A stretch of DNA of 64,000 nucleotides from Actinomycetota bacterium (GTDB lineage: Bacteria; Actinomycetota; Thermoleophilia; Solirubrobacterales; 70-9): the NCBI GenBank assembly GCA_018268415.1, contig JAFDWO010000008.1, forward strand, positions 21,831-85,830, in the 5' to 3' direction. This document shows, piece after piece, positions 26,255 through 33,369 of this stretch. The notes beneath the pieces were generated by a model that searched no databases, had not been told where the DNA came from, and saw nothing but the letters and a program-made list of their open reading frames with translations. Every line of letters starts with the position of its first letter. The first letter of the stretch is position 1. Position numbers and translations under genes: made by a program.

Positions 26255-26743
26255 ATGAGTGACCCCGACCGCCCGGCCTCCTGGGTGGGCGACGCCGGTG
26301 CCCGGCGCCTCTTCACGCACGTCCGCTCCGCCTGCGCCGAGCACGACCGGCTGCCGGCCCGCCTCGAGGCCGGCCTGCGTGCGGCCCTCGATCTGCTCGC
26401 CGAGGAGCCGGACCTCGCCCGCCTGCTCACGGTCGACCCCTATCTCGGTGACGATCAGGTCGCGCTCGCCGCCCAGCGTGAGTGGATCGGGCGCTTCGCG
26501 CGCCTCCTGCGCGAGGCGGTCGCCGACGATCCGCGGACCACTCCCTCCGACCTCCGTTTTCTTGGCGAATTCCTGATCGGCGGCGTCCGCTTTCAGATCG
26601 CCCGTCGCGTCCTGAAGGGCGAGAGCGCCGAGCTGCCCCGGCTGCTGCCGGGCCTCCTCGAAGGCCTCCTCGCCTACTACTTCGACCCCGGCGAGCCTCC
26701 GCGGCTCGCCCGAGCCGCCCTGGACGGCCATTGCGCCGCCTGA
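26255..26743 (+). CDS. TetR-family C-terminal-like protein lacking the DNA-binding domain
   Basis: A 162-residue protein. The helical pattern DRLPARLEAGLRAALDLLAE, then EPDLARLLTVDP, REWIGRFARLLREAVAD and FLGEFLIGGVRFQIARRVL is that of a TetR C-terminal ligand/dimerisation domain. The N-terminal helix-turn-helix is missing. Upstream in-frame sequence to 26042 is Gly/Pro-rich and shows no helix-turn-helix. It may be a stand-alone ligand-binding protein or a 5'-truncated regulator. The ATG at 26255 has no strong Shine-Dalgarno sequence. A 13-bp-stem hairpin follows the stop. Confidence 0.65.
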   Translation: MSDPDRPASWVGDAGARRLFTHVRSACAEHDRLPARLEAGLRAALDLLAEEPDLARLLTVDPYLGDDQVALAAQREWIGRFARLLREAVADDPRTTPSDLRFLGEFLIGGVRFQIARRVLKGESAELPRLLPGLLEGLLAYYFDPGEPPRLARAALDGHCAA

Positions 26744-26756
26744 CGCGACCTGCAGG

Positions 26757-26787
26757 GTGTCTTCTCGAATGCTCTTCGAGAAGACAC
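26757..26787. terminator. Strong hairpin after the TetR-like gene
   Basis: GTGTCTTCTCGAA and TTCGAGAAGACAC form a perfect 13-bp stem with loop TGCTC, 13 bp after the stop codon at 26743. It is followed by CACCCCGTTTTCG, a weak T-run, so it is a reasonable intrinsic terminator. A second, imperfect hairpin (CCCCGTTTTC with GAAAAACGCGGGG) overlaps its tail. Confidence 0.6.
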
Positions 26788-26863
26788 ACCCCGTTTTCGT
26801 AGGTGCTTCGAAGTGTGAAAAACGCGGGGGCGGAACGCGTGCGTCTTCCGTCCCAGGGTGTGT

Positions 26864-27865
26864 ATGAGCAATTCACACACACTCACTCCTTCGTCTTCCT
26901 TTTCACCGTCAGGTCCGAGTCCTGACCGCGCGGCCGTCTCCTACGTCGGCCGTCACGGCGCGGTCTCGATCACGCACCTGATGCCCGCGCTCGGCCTCGG
27001 GCAGGCCGCGGCCTACCGGCGCGTCGCCGCGCTGATCGACGCCGGTCTGCTCGAGCGCCTCGACCTCCTGCGCGGCGAGCCTGCCCTGATCCGCGCCACC
27101 CGTGCCGGCCTCCGCTACGCCGGTCTTGGCATGGCACCCGCGATCGTCTCGCCCGGCTCGGTCGACCACTGGCTCCGTTGCGCCTCGGTCGCCCTCGACC
27201 TCGAAGCCCGGCACGGCGCCGGCCACGTGCTCACCGAGCGCGAGCTCCTCGTGGCCGAGCGCCATGAGGAACGCCCGATCGCCTCGGCCAGGATCGGCGA
27301 GCTGCCGAACGGCGGACCGAGGCTTCATCGACCCGACCTCGTCGTCCTCCCCACGGACCACCCCCTCGTTCGTCTTCATCCAGAGGGCCTGGCCTTGAAC
27401 ACCCATCCGTCCGCCGGGAACCGGACGGGTGGGCCCGGGGAGGACGACGGGGTCTTCTCCGTGCGGGGACGGTCCGAAGCCCGCGCCGGCCGAGCCGTCG
27501 CCGCGCATCCCCGGACGCGGGACCACCGCGCCGATGAGCGGATCGGCCCGGGCCTCGCCGCCCATGCCCGGACGCGGGAGCAGGCGCGCGAGATTCCCGG
27601 TGACGATGAGCGCGCGCGTGCGGGAGCAGAGGACATGGGCGTTGTGGCTATCGAGGTGGAGCTGACGCCCAAGAGCCCCAAACGCCTGCGCGAGATCATC
27701 CGTGGCTGGCGCAGCGCCTCCTGGGTCGCGGAGGTCCACTACCTCTGCGAGCCGGGCCAGACCCGCCGCGCCGTCGAGCGCGCGGTCGAGAAGCTCCACG
27801 CCTCCGACCGCATCCGTGTCGCGGATGTGCCACGCCGCGCCGACCGCCAGGAGGTGTCCCGATGA
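26864..27865 (+). CDS. Replication-relaxation family protein carrying an in-frame repeat insertion
   Basis: 333 residues from the ATG at 26864 (a GTG at 26858 is the alternative). Residues about 22-85 are a winged helix (DRAAVSYVGRHGAVSITHLM, then AAAYRRVAALIDAGLLERL). The family core has RPDLVV (155-161) and EVELTPKSPKRLREII (264-279), which in relatives lie close together in a PD-(D/E)xK-like fold. Here they are separated by about 90 residues (168-258) of low-complexity, repeat-derived sequence containing RTREQ-frame copy 4. The stop overlaps the next start as ATGA. It is the first gene of the mobile-element-like operon. Whether it is still active is unknown. Confidence 0.75.
   Translation: MSNSHTLTPSSSFSPSGPSPDRAAVSYVGRHGAVSITHLMPALGLGQAAAYRRVAALIDAGLLERLDLLRGEPALIRATRAGLRYAGLGMAPAIVSPGSVDHWLRCASVALDLEARHGAGHVLTERELLVAERHEERPIASARIGELPNGGPRLHRPDLVVLPTDHPLVRLHPEGLALNTHPSAGNRTGGPGEDDGVFSVRGRSEARAGRAVAAHPRTRDHRADERIGPGLAAHARTREQAREIPGDDERARAGAEDMGVVAIEVELTPKSPKRLREIIRGWRSASWVAEVHYLCEPGQTRRAVERAVEKLHASDRIRVADVPRRADRQEVSR
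27501..27637 (+). repeat. RTREQ-frame palindromic repeat, copy 4, with a partial tandem copy, inside a gene
   Basis: The partial copy starts at 27501 (frame reading AHPRTRDHRADERIG). The full copy spans 27561-27637 (AAHARTREQAREIPGDD, then ERARAGAEDM). The reading frame is the same as in copies 1 and 2, and it is kept open inside the replication-relaxation gene. The repeat ends in GCAGAGGACATG, again a Shine-Dalgarno-like block plus ATG. Confidence 0.65.
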
Positions 27866-29481
27866 ACGCCTCCCAGAGACACGTCACCGGCGACATCACC
27901 GCGTTCCTATGGGGCCTCGTCTGGCCGCTCCTCCTCGGCGCCGTGCTCGGCTGCGTCCTCGTCGTCCTCCTGCGGCGCCGCGGTCTGCGCTGGACCTGGA
28001 GCCTCCTCGGCCTGCCGCTCACCTACTGCGCCTGGTTCGGTCCCGACCGCCGCGCCGCCGTCGTCCTCGGCGCCGCCACGGTCTCGGCGATCTGGGTCGG
28101 TCAGCGCGTGCACGCCGAAGGGGTCGCGCTCGGAGGCGAGGAGGCCTCACACCAGCGCGACGCGATCGGGCCGTTCGGCTTCCTGCGCACCCGGCTCGCG
28201 AATCTCTCCGACCGCCGCCGCCGCCCGCGCGCCGACACCATGCTGATCGGTCGCGGCCGCCACGGCCGGCCCCGTCGCGTGCCGGTCGGCGGGCCCGGCC
28301 ACGGCGTCCACGTGTTGGTGCCCGGCGCCACCGGGTCGGGCAAGACCGTCAGCCAGGCGAGGATCCTCGTTGCCCACGTCGCCCGGGGGCAGGGCGGGGT
28401 CGTGATCGACCCCAAAGACGATCCCGGGCTCTACGAGGAGACCGCCCGGGCCGCGGCCGCCGCGGGCGCACGCCTCTGGACCTGGCGCCCCGACGGCGAC
28501 TGCGTCTACAACCCGCTCGGGCGCGGCGGGGTCGACGAGATCGCCGACAAGGCGCTCGCCGCCCACGAGTGGTCGGAGCCCCACTATGAGATGGCGACCC
28601 GTCGCCTGCTCGGCCTGGTGCTGGCGACGATGCGCGACACCGGTCTCTGGCCGCCGACGCTCTCGGGTCTGGTCGAGAACATGCACCCCGACCGTCTCGA
28701 CGCGCTCGCCGACCGGGCCGGGGACGAGGAGCTCGGCCGGGCGGTGCGCGCCTACGTCGACGGGCTCGACAAAGGCGCCCGCTCGGACCTGCGAGGCGGT
28801 CGCGACCGCCTCGCCGTCCTCGCCGAGTCGGGGTTCGGCCGTCGTCTCGACCCTGCCTGCGGCGAGGGGGAGGAGATCGACCTCGCCGCCGCCTTCGAGC
28901 GGGGCGACGTCGTCTACTTCGGCGTCGCCGCCGACCGCTACCCGATCGCCGCGCGCCTCCTCACCTCGGCGCTGCTGGTCGACCTGATCGGCATCTCCGC
29001 CGCCCGCCAGCGCGCGCCACGGGGAGGGGTGGTCCTGATCGACGAGTTCGGCGCGGTCGCCGCCGATCTGGTCAGCCGCCTCTTCGCCCGCTCGCGCGGC
29101 GCCGGGATCAGCATGATCCTCGGCACCCAGTCGCTCGCCGATCTGAGGGCCGTCGGGGACGGCGCCGACGTCCTCACCGAGCAGGTGATCTCGAACGTCA
29201 CCTACACGCTCGCCCACCGGATCCCCGACCCCGACTCGGCCGAACGGCTGGCCCGCATGGCGGGCACCGAGCCCGCCTGGGCGGTGACCCAGCAGGTCGA
29301 GGGCCACTCCTTGCTGCCGAGCGGCCAGGGGACGCGGACCAGGCAGCGCGACTTCCGCGTGTCGCCCGACCGCTTCAAGTCGTTGCGCCCCGGCGAGGCC
29401 GTCCTCATCCACCCGACCGCGCCGCGGCCGGCCGAGGTGATCCGGGTGGCGCTCCCCCGCAGCGAGGAGGGGTCGCGATGA
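27862..29481 (+). CDS. VirD4/TraG-like conjugative coupling ATPase
   Basis: A 539-residue protein. Two N-terminal membrane segments span about residues 13-32 and 40-75. Walker A is GATGSGKT (about residue 155), followed by GGVVIDPKDDPGLYEE, as in type IV coupling proteins. Walker B is GGVVLIDEFG (about 390), with the TraG-type GAGISMILGTQSLADL downstream. It would couple DNA to a transfer channel at the cell membrane, or act as a double-stranded DNA pump as in actinomycete elements. The start overlaps the preceding stop by 4 nt. No other transfer gene is adjacent, so the module looks reduced. Confidence 0.87.
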   Translation: MNASQRHVTGDITAFLWGLVWPLLLGAVLGCVLVVLLRRRGLRWTWSLLGLPLTYCAWFGPDRRAAVVLGAATVSAIWVGQRVHAEGVALGGEEASHQRDAIGPFGFLRTRLANLSDRRRRPRADTMLIGRGRHGRPRRVPVGGPGHGVHVLVPGATGSGKTVSQARILVAHVARGQGGVVIDPKDDPGLYEETARAAAAAGARLWTWRPDGDCVYNPLGRGGVDEIADKALAAHEWSEPHYEMATRRLLGLVLATMRDTGLWPPTLSGLVENMHPDRLDALADRAGDEELGRAVRAYVDGLDKGARSDLRGGRDRLAVLAESGFGRRLDPACGEGEEIDLAAAFERGDVVYFGVAADRYPIAARLLTSALLVDLIGISAARQRAPRGGVVLIDEFGAVAADLVSRLFARSRGAGISMILGTQSLADLRAVGDGADVLTEQVISNVTYTLAHRIPDPDSAERLARMAGTEPAWAVTQQVEGHSLLPSGQGTRTRQRDFRVSPDRFKSLRPGEAVLIHPTAPRPAEVIRVALPRSEEGSR

Positions 29482-29665
29482 GAAAAAGCAAAAGCGCACC
29501 GCAACTGCCCGGGCCGGCTTCTCCGCCTCCGATTGTCGCGCCGTCGTCGCTCGCTCAAAGCCCCTCCTGCGTCGGGGCTCGGGCCGAGGCCCGCCCTGAC
29601 GGGTTCCGCTCCCGCCGTCCGGCGCATTTCGGCGGCTATCGAAGCCGGTCGGAAAGGAGCAACGG

Positions 29666-29920
29666 ATGGGAATCGGAGGATCATGCGGAAGAGGGTGGCG
29701 GACGTTGAGCAGGACGCTCGTGAGAACGGCGGAGCTGCCGCGCTTCCTCTACACCCGTGAGGAGGCCGCGCGGGTTCTGGGGATGAGCCTGTCGCACTTC
29801 CAGCGCCACGTGCAGCCCTACCTGCGCTGCGTCTACTCGGGGTCGCTGCGGCTCTATCCGCCGCGCGAGTTGAAGCGCTGGATCGACCGTCAGGTCGACG
29901 GCACCGGCGTCCGGGGGTGA
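29666..29920 (+). CDS. Excisionase-like DNA-binding protein
   Basis: An 84-residue protein. Residues about 26-80 show the helix-turn-helix/winged pattern of excisionases: RFLYTREEAARVLGMSLSHF, a recognition helix QRHVQPYLRCV, then SLRLYPPRELKRWIDRQ. The ATG at 29666 has an excellent GGAAAGGAG 6 nt upstream, fixing this start. The stop overlaps the integrase start as GTGA. It is expected to steer the integrase toward excision. Confidence 0.75.
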   Translation: MGIGGSCGRGWRTLSRTLVRTAELPRFLYTREEAARVLGMSLSHFQRHVQPYLRCVYSGSLRLYPPRELKRWIDRQVDGTGVRG

Positions 29921-31209
29921 GTGCGATGACAGTCGAGCTTGCCGTCCGCAGGCCGGTCGACACCACGACGCGCTACGAAGGCGTCTTCGCCCGCCATCAG
30001 CTCTGCTGCGCCAAGGCACTCGACAGGGAGAGGCGCTGTACCTGCACCCCGAGCTACTACGGCAAGGTCTGGGACCCGGCGCTCGGCCGCTATCGGGTGA
30101 CCGAACGCCGGCCCGGGGTCCTCGAAGCCAAGGCGATGAGGGACGACCTCCTGCGCCAGGTCCGTGACGGCACCGTTTCCGAGCCCGAGCGGAAGGCGGA
30201 GAAGGAGGAGGAGCCCGAGAGCCCCACCTTCGCGGCGGGGCACACCGAATTCATCGCCCAGTGCAAGGCGGGCGTGGCGCGGACCAAGAAGGGGAAGCGC
30301 TATACGCCGAAGTCGATCAAGAGCCTCGACTCGGGACTGAAACGGGTCCCCTCGGAGATCAGGGAGCGCCTGATGTCGGCGGTCACCAGGGGCGAGCTGC
30401 AGAAGATGGTCGACGGCTTCATCCGCGAGGGACTCTCGAGCGAACGGATCGCGACGATCGTGAACGCGGTTCGCTCGCTCTATCGCTGGGCGATCAAGCG
30501 GGACCTGGTGAACGAGAATCCCGCCGCCCCGGTCGACATCCCCGTCGACGAGGTCGAAGGGGCGCATCGGATCGCCACGCCCGGCGAATTCGCCGATCTC
30601 CTCGATGCCATCCCGGCCGAGGACGCACTCGCCTGGGCGATCGCCGGCTACGCGACGGCACGCCATCAGGAGATCGAGGCCCTCGACTGGGAAGAGGTCG
30701 ACTTCGAGGAGGACGCCCTCCTGCTCGCCGGTGACGACGGCGCCCGCAAGTCCGAAGCCGCCCGCCGGGTCGTCCCGATGGTCAGGCAGCTGCGGGTGAG
30801 GATGCACGCCGAGTGGGAACGGCAGGGACGGCCGAGGTCCGGTCCGATCTTCAAACCGAAGCGCGCCGACAACAAATCCGGTACCGCCGACCTGAACGCG
30901 GTCCTGCGCCGCATCACCAAGAAGTGGGAGGACCTGGGCATGGTGCCGATCAACTTTCAGGACTCACGGCACACGGCGGCGACCTGGCTTGATCATGCCG
31001 GTGTCTCGCCGAAAGTCTCCTCGGTCATCATGGGCCACAAGGCGCCGAAGCTGAAGCAGCATCCAGAGGCGGCGCCGATCACCCTGAAGCGCTACACCCA
31101 TGTCCTCGAGGGCGAGATCGAGCGTGCTGGCCGCCAGCTCGAGGCCTTCCTGACCGAGCGCGAAGCCGAGGAACGCGAGGCGCCCGTAGAGCAGGCCGTG
31201 GCCGCCTGA
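29917..31209 (+). CDS. Tyrosine-type site-specific integrase
   Basis: 430 residues from a GTG overlapping the excisionase stop (an ATG at 29926 is possible). The N-terminus has a Cys-rich motif (LCCAKALDRERRCTC). The SAM-like core-binding domain spans about 115-215. The catalytic domain has YATARHQEIEALDW (first Arg), GARKSEAARR (Lys), FQDSRHTAATWL (second Arg; the usual preceding His is Gln or Asp here), VIMGHKAPK (His) and LKRYTHVLEG (nucleophile Tyr). All other catalytic positions are intact, so it is likely functional. The partner attachment sites are not identified in the window. Confidence 0.88.
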   Translation: MSAMTVELAVRRPVDTTTRYEGVFARHQLCCAKALDRERRCTCTPSYYGKVWDPALGRYRVTERRPGVLEAKAMRDDLLRQVRDGTVSEPERKAEKEEEPESPTFAAGHTEFIAQCKAGVARTKKGKRYTPKSIKSLDSGLKRVPSEIRERLMSAVTRGELQKMVDGFIREGLSSERIATIVNAVRSLYRWAIKRDLVNENPAAPVDIPVDEVEGAHRIATPGEFADLLDAIPAEDALAWAIAGYATARHQEIEALDWEEVDFEEDALLLAGDDGARKSEAARRVVPMVRQLRVRMHAEWERQGRPRSGPIFKPKRADNKSGTADLNAVLRRITKKWEDLGMVPINFQDSRHTAATWLDHAGVSPKVSSVIMGHKAPKLKQHPEAAPITLKRYTHVLEGEIERAGRQLEAFLTEREAEEREAPVEQAVAA

Positions 31210-31268
31210 GTGAGCGGTCCGCCCGGGACGTCGGGGCATGGGCCCATCCGGTCGGTGAGGCCGACCTC

Positions 31269-31286
31269 TTTATCGAAATGGATAAA
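31269..31286. promoter_or_regulatory. Palindromic candidate operator over the start of the XRE gene
   Basis: TTTATC-GAAATG-GATAAA is a perfect 6-bp-arm palindrome in an AT-rich patch, overlapping the ATG at 31278. This suits autoregulation by the XRE protein. If it is the operator and core promoter, translation may start at the GTG at 31296 or be leaderless. Confidence 0.5.
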
Positions 31287-31688
31287 CTGCGTCGCGTGAC
31301 CACCAAGACCGACAAGCGCCCCGATGCAATGGGCAGGCCTGCTGCCGAGGCGGCGCGCGACCGTGCCCGCCGCAGCGAGGGGTATCGCGAGGCCCGCGGC
31401 GAGTACGCCGCGATCCGCGAGCTGCGCGAGAAGAACTGGATCGCCGCCCACATCCGCGAACGGCGCTTCGAGCTTGACCTCACGCAGAAGGAGCTCGCCG
31501 ATCAGGCCGAGACCTCGCACTCCTACATCTCCAAACTCGAGCGCGGCGACCACATGCCGACGATCCCGGTCCTCAAACGCATCCTCGCCGTCCTCGAGGA
31601 GGAATTGCTGATCGGGATCGAGCGTCGCGAGTCCGGTGAGGAGCCCGAGCGCGAGGTGGCGCCGGTCCCCGAGGCGGCGCTCGCCTGA
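31278..31688 (+). CDS. XRE-family regulator, HigA-like antitoxin without adjacent toxin
   Basis: A 136-residue protein. Residues about 55-112 are the XRE helix-turn-helix (IAAHIRERRFELDLTQKELA, then DQAETSHSYISKLERGDHM and IPVLKRILAVL). The N-terminus has the YREARGEYAAIRELREKN segment seen in HigA-type antitoxins. No HigB-like toxin gene lies upstream (only the integrase) or downstream. It may regulate the mobile module or be an orphan antitoxin. The start could also be the GTG at 31296. Confidence 0.75.
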   Translation: MDKLRRVTTKTDKRPDAMGRPAAEAARDRARRSEGYREARGEYAAIRELREKNWIAAHIRERRFELDLTQKELADQAETSHSYISKLERGDHMPTIPVLKRILAVLEEELLIGIERRESGEEPEREVAPVPEAALA

Positions 31689-31701
31689 TCTCGGTCCGGT
31701 A

Positions 31702-32538
31702 GTGAGCAGCTTCGCGAATTCCGTGGACCCGGGCGCGACGGCCCATCCATTGAGGGAGGCCGCCGAAAAGGTCAAGCGGGCGGCGGCTCACCTGGAGGCG
31801 CTACACGCCGCGATCCGGCAGTTCAACGATTCCGAACCGAAGCCATATCGGCTCGTCCCCGAGGTCGACCAGGCGTCCTCGCGGTATCTCCTTCGGATCA
31901 GGATCGAGCGGGATCCGCCGCCGCAATGGAGCCTGATCGCGGGCGATTTCATCCAGAACCTACGAGCCTCGCTCGACTATCTGGTCTGGCAGTTGGTCTT
32001 GGACAACGACCATCGGCCCGGCCGCGGGAACGCCTTTCCGATCTTCGACGAGGAGCCGCCCCGGAATCCGAACAACCGACACAGGCAGAGATGGGAGGCG
32101 AGTCTCCGGGGTGTGGGCCCGGAGGCGGTCGAGTTCATCGAGGCCCTCCAGCCGTTCAACGCGCCCCACGGACCCGACCGGCATCTGCTCACCGCCCTTC
32201 GCGAGCTCTCGAACCAGGACAAACACCGCAGCCTGATGCCCGCCTTCTCCGCGATCCAGCGAGAGCCCGGCCTGGCCGACGTGACCGTGGTGGGAGTCCA
32301 CGACGTGCGGGCGCCGATCGAGGGCGGCAAGCTCCTCGCCGGCCGTGCACTGGGTGACGGCGACCTCGTCCTCGAGGCGCCGATCGAGATCCTCGGGCCT
32401 GATCCCAGGGTGGAGATCGAAGGCCGGCTTCCCCTGGATGTCGCCTTCGGCGGGAGCCTCGTGCCGCTGGAAGGGCTGCGGCAGATGTGCGATGCCGTCG
32501 CCGAGACTCTCGCCACGGCTCGACATCTCTTCGGGTGA
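31702..32538 (+). CDS. Conserved hypothetical protein of a widespread actinobacterial family
   Basis: 278 residues from a GTG at 31702. It begins with a helix REAAEKVKRAAAHLEALHAA, then a strand-rich stretch (RYLLRIRIERDPPPQWSLIA) and the helical mark GDFIQNLRASLDYLVWQLVL. A region ALRELSNQDKHRSLMP follows, and the C-terminus returns to beta strands. Proteins with this DFxxNLRxxLDxLVW pattern are frequent in actinobacteria and often lie in variable regions; I know no assigned function. It is placed between the XRE regulator and the AbiE pair. Confidence 0.7.
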   Translation: MSSFANSVDPGATAHPLREAAEKVKRAAAHLEALHAAIRQFNDSEPKPYRLVPEVDQASSRYLLRIRIERDPPPQWSLIAGDFIQNLRASLDYLVWQLVLDNDHRPGRGNAFPIFDEEPPRNPNNRHRQRWEASLRGVGPEAVEFIEALQPFNAPHGPDRHLLTALRELSNQDKHRSLMPAFSAIQREPGLADVTVVGVHDVRAPIEGGKLLAGRALGDGDLVLEAPIEILGPDPRVEIEGRLPLDVAFGGSLVPLEGLRQMCDAVAETLATARHLFG

Positions 32539-32571
32539 GAGGTTCGGAGCCGCGGCAGGCTCGACCTATCT

Positions 32572-32601
32572 TGTTAAGTTTTATGGCAAAAAAACTTGAC
32601 A
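32572..32601. promoter_or_regulatory. Inverted-repeat operator of the AbiE operon
   Basis: TGTTAAGTTT (32572-32581) and AAACTTGACA (32592-32601) form a 9-of-10 inverted repeat in an AT-rich island. The right arm ends in the minus-35 TTGACA. AbiEi antitoxins are known to bind inverted repeats at their own promoter, so this is a likely autoregulatory site. Confidence 0.6.
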
Positions 32602-32632
32602 CGACTGTCGGTCGTTCCCTATCCTCCAACGG
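32596..32632 (+). promoter_or_regulatory. Promoter of the AbiE operon, probably leaderless
   Basis: TTGACA at 32596, an 18-bp spacer, and TATCCT at 32620-32625. The predicted transcription start coincides with the GTG at 32632, so the AbiEi mRNA would be leaderless, which is common in actinobacteria. Confidence 0.6.
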
Positions 32633-33369
32633 TGGCACAGGACCCCAAAGACCCCGGCGCCAAGCCACCGAAGCCGAGCACCGCCGCGACCGTGCGCGAT
32701 CGGGTCGCCCGCGGTGAGGCCGACTACTGGCGACACTCCGACTTCGCGGACCTTCCCGCCTCGGCCGTCGCGATGACGCTCTCGCGCCTGGCCGGGGAGG
32801 GCGTGCTGCGCCGCGTCGGCAAGGGCGTCTACTACCGCCCGCATCAGACCTCGCTCGGTCCGAGCGGCCCGGCGGGGACCGCGGTCGCCGCCCAGACCCT
32901 GCGGGCGCCGGTCCATCCCGCCGGCCTGAGCGCAGCCAACGTCCTCGGTCTCAGCACCCAGAATCCCCGCCGGGCCGAGTACGCGACCCCCGCCGCGGGG
33001 CCACCGACGGGCCTGCGGGGCGCCGTCGTCCACACCGGCCGCCCGGCCGGCCGCGCCGGTCTGTCGGCCGAGGACGGCGCGATCCTCGAGACGCTCCGCG
33101 AGCGCGCCCGCCACAGCGACCTGTCGTCGCGGCGGACGATCGAGCGCCTGCTTCGACTGCTCTCCGAGGAGGATCGCTTCGGCAGGCTCGCCGCCGCCGC
33201 GCTCGAGGAGCCACCGCGGGTGCGGGCGATCCTGGGCGCCCTCGGCGAGGAGCTGGGGATGCCCGAGAGCAGGCTCGCGCCGCTGCGCCGGAGCCTGAAT
33301 CCGCTCAGCCGCTTCGACTTCGGGGCGCTCGGCTCGCTGCGCTTCGCCGACCGCTGGCAGGCGAGGTGA
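32632..33369 (+). CDS. AbiEi-like antitoxin/transcriptional regulator
   Basis: 245 residues from the GTG at 32632. An upstream TTG at 32596 is the minus-35 box, so it is rejected as start. Residues about 15-70 are a winged helix (STAATVRDRVARGEADYWRH, then ADLPASAVAMTLSRLAGEG and VLRRVGKGVYYRP). The rest is the AbiEi C-terminal region with SAANVLGLSTQNPRRAEYA. The family represses its operon and counteracts the AbiEii nucleotidyltransferase toxin in type IV toxin-antitoxin/abortive-infection systems. It overlaps the toxin gene by 4 nt (GTGA). Confidence 0.82.
   Translation: MAQDPKDPGAKPPKPSTAATVRDRVARGEADYWRHSDFADLPASAVAMTLSRLAGEGVLRRVGKGVYYRPHQTSLGPSGPAGTAVAAQTLRAPVHPAGLSAANVLGLSTQNPRRAEYATPAAGPPTGLRGAVVHTGRPAGRAGLSAEDGAILETLRERARHSDLSSRRTIERLLRLLSEEDRFGRLAAAALEEPPRVRAILGALGEELGMPESRLAPLRRSLNPLSRFDFGALGSLRFADRWQAR

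Noticed and set aside
26009..26262. A small gene upstream of the TetR-like protein
   Set aside because: Gly/Pro/Arg-rich sequence with no helix-turn-helix, so it does not restore the missing DNA-binding domain.
29478..29708. A 76-codon frame starting with ATGA overlap after the VirD4-like gene
   Set aside because: The overlap is suggestive, but the product is Ser/Pro/Arg-rich with no structure, and it runs across the strong ribosome-binding site of the excisionase gene.
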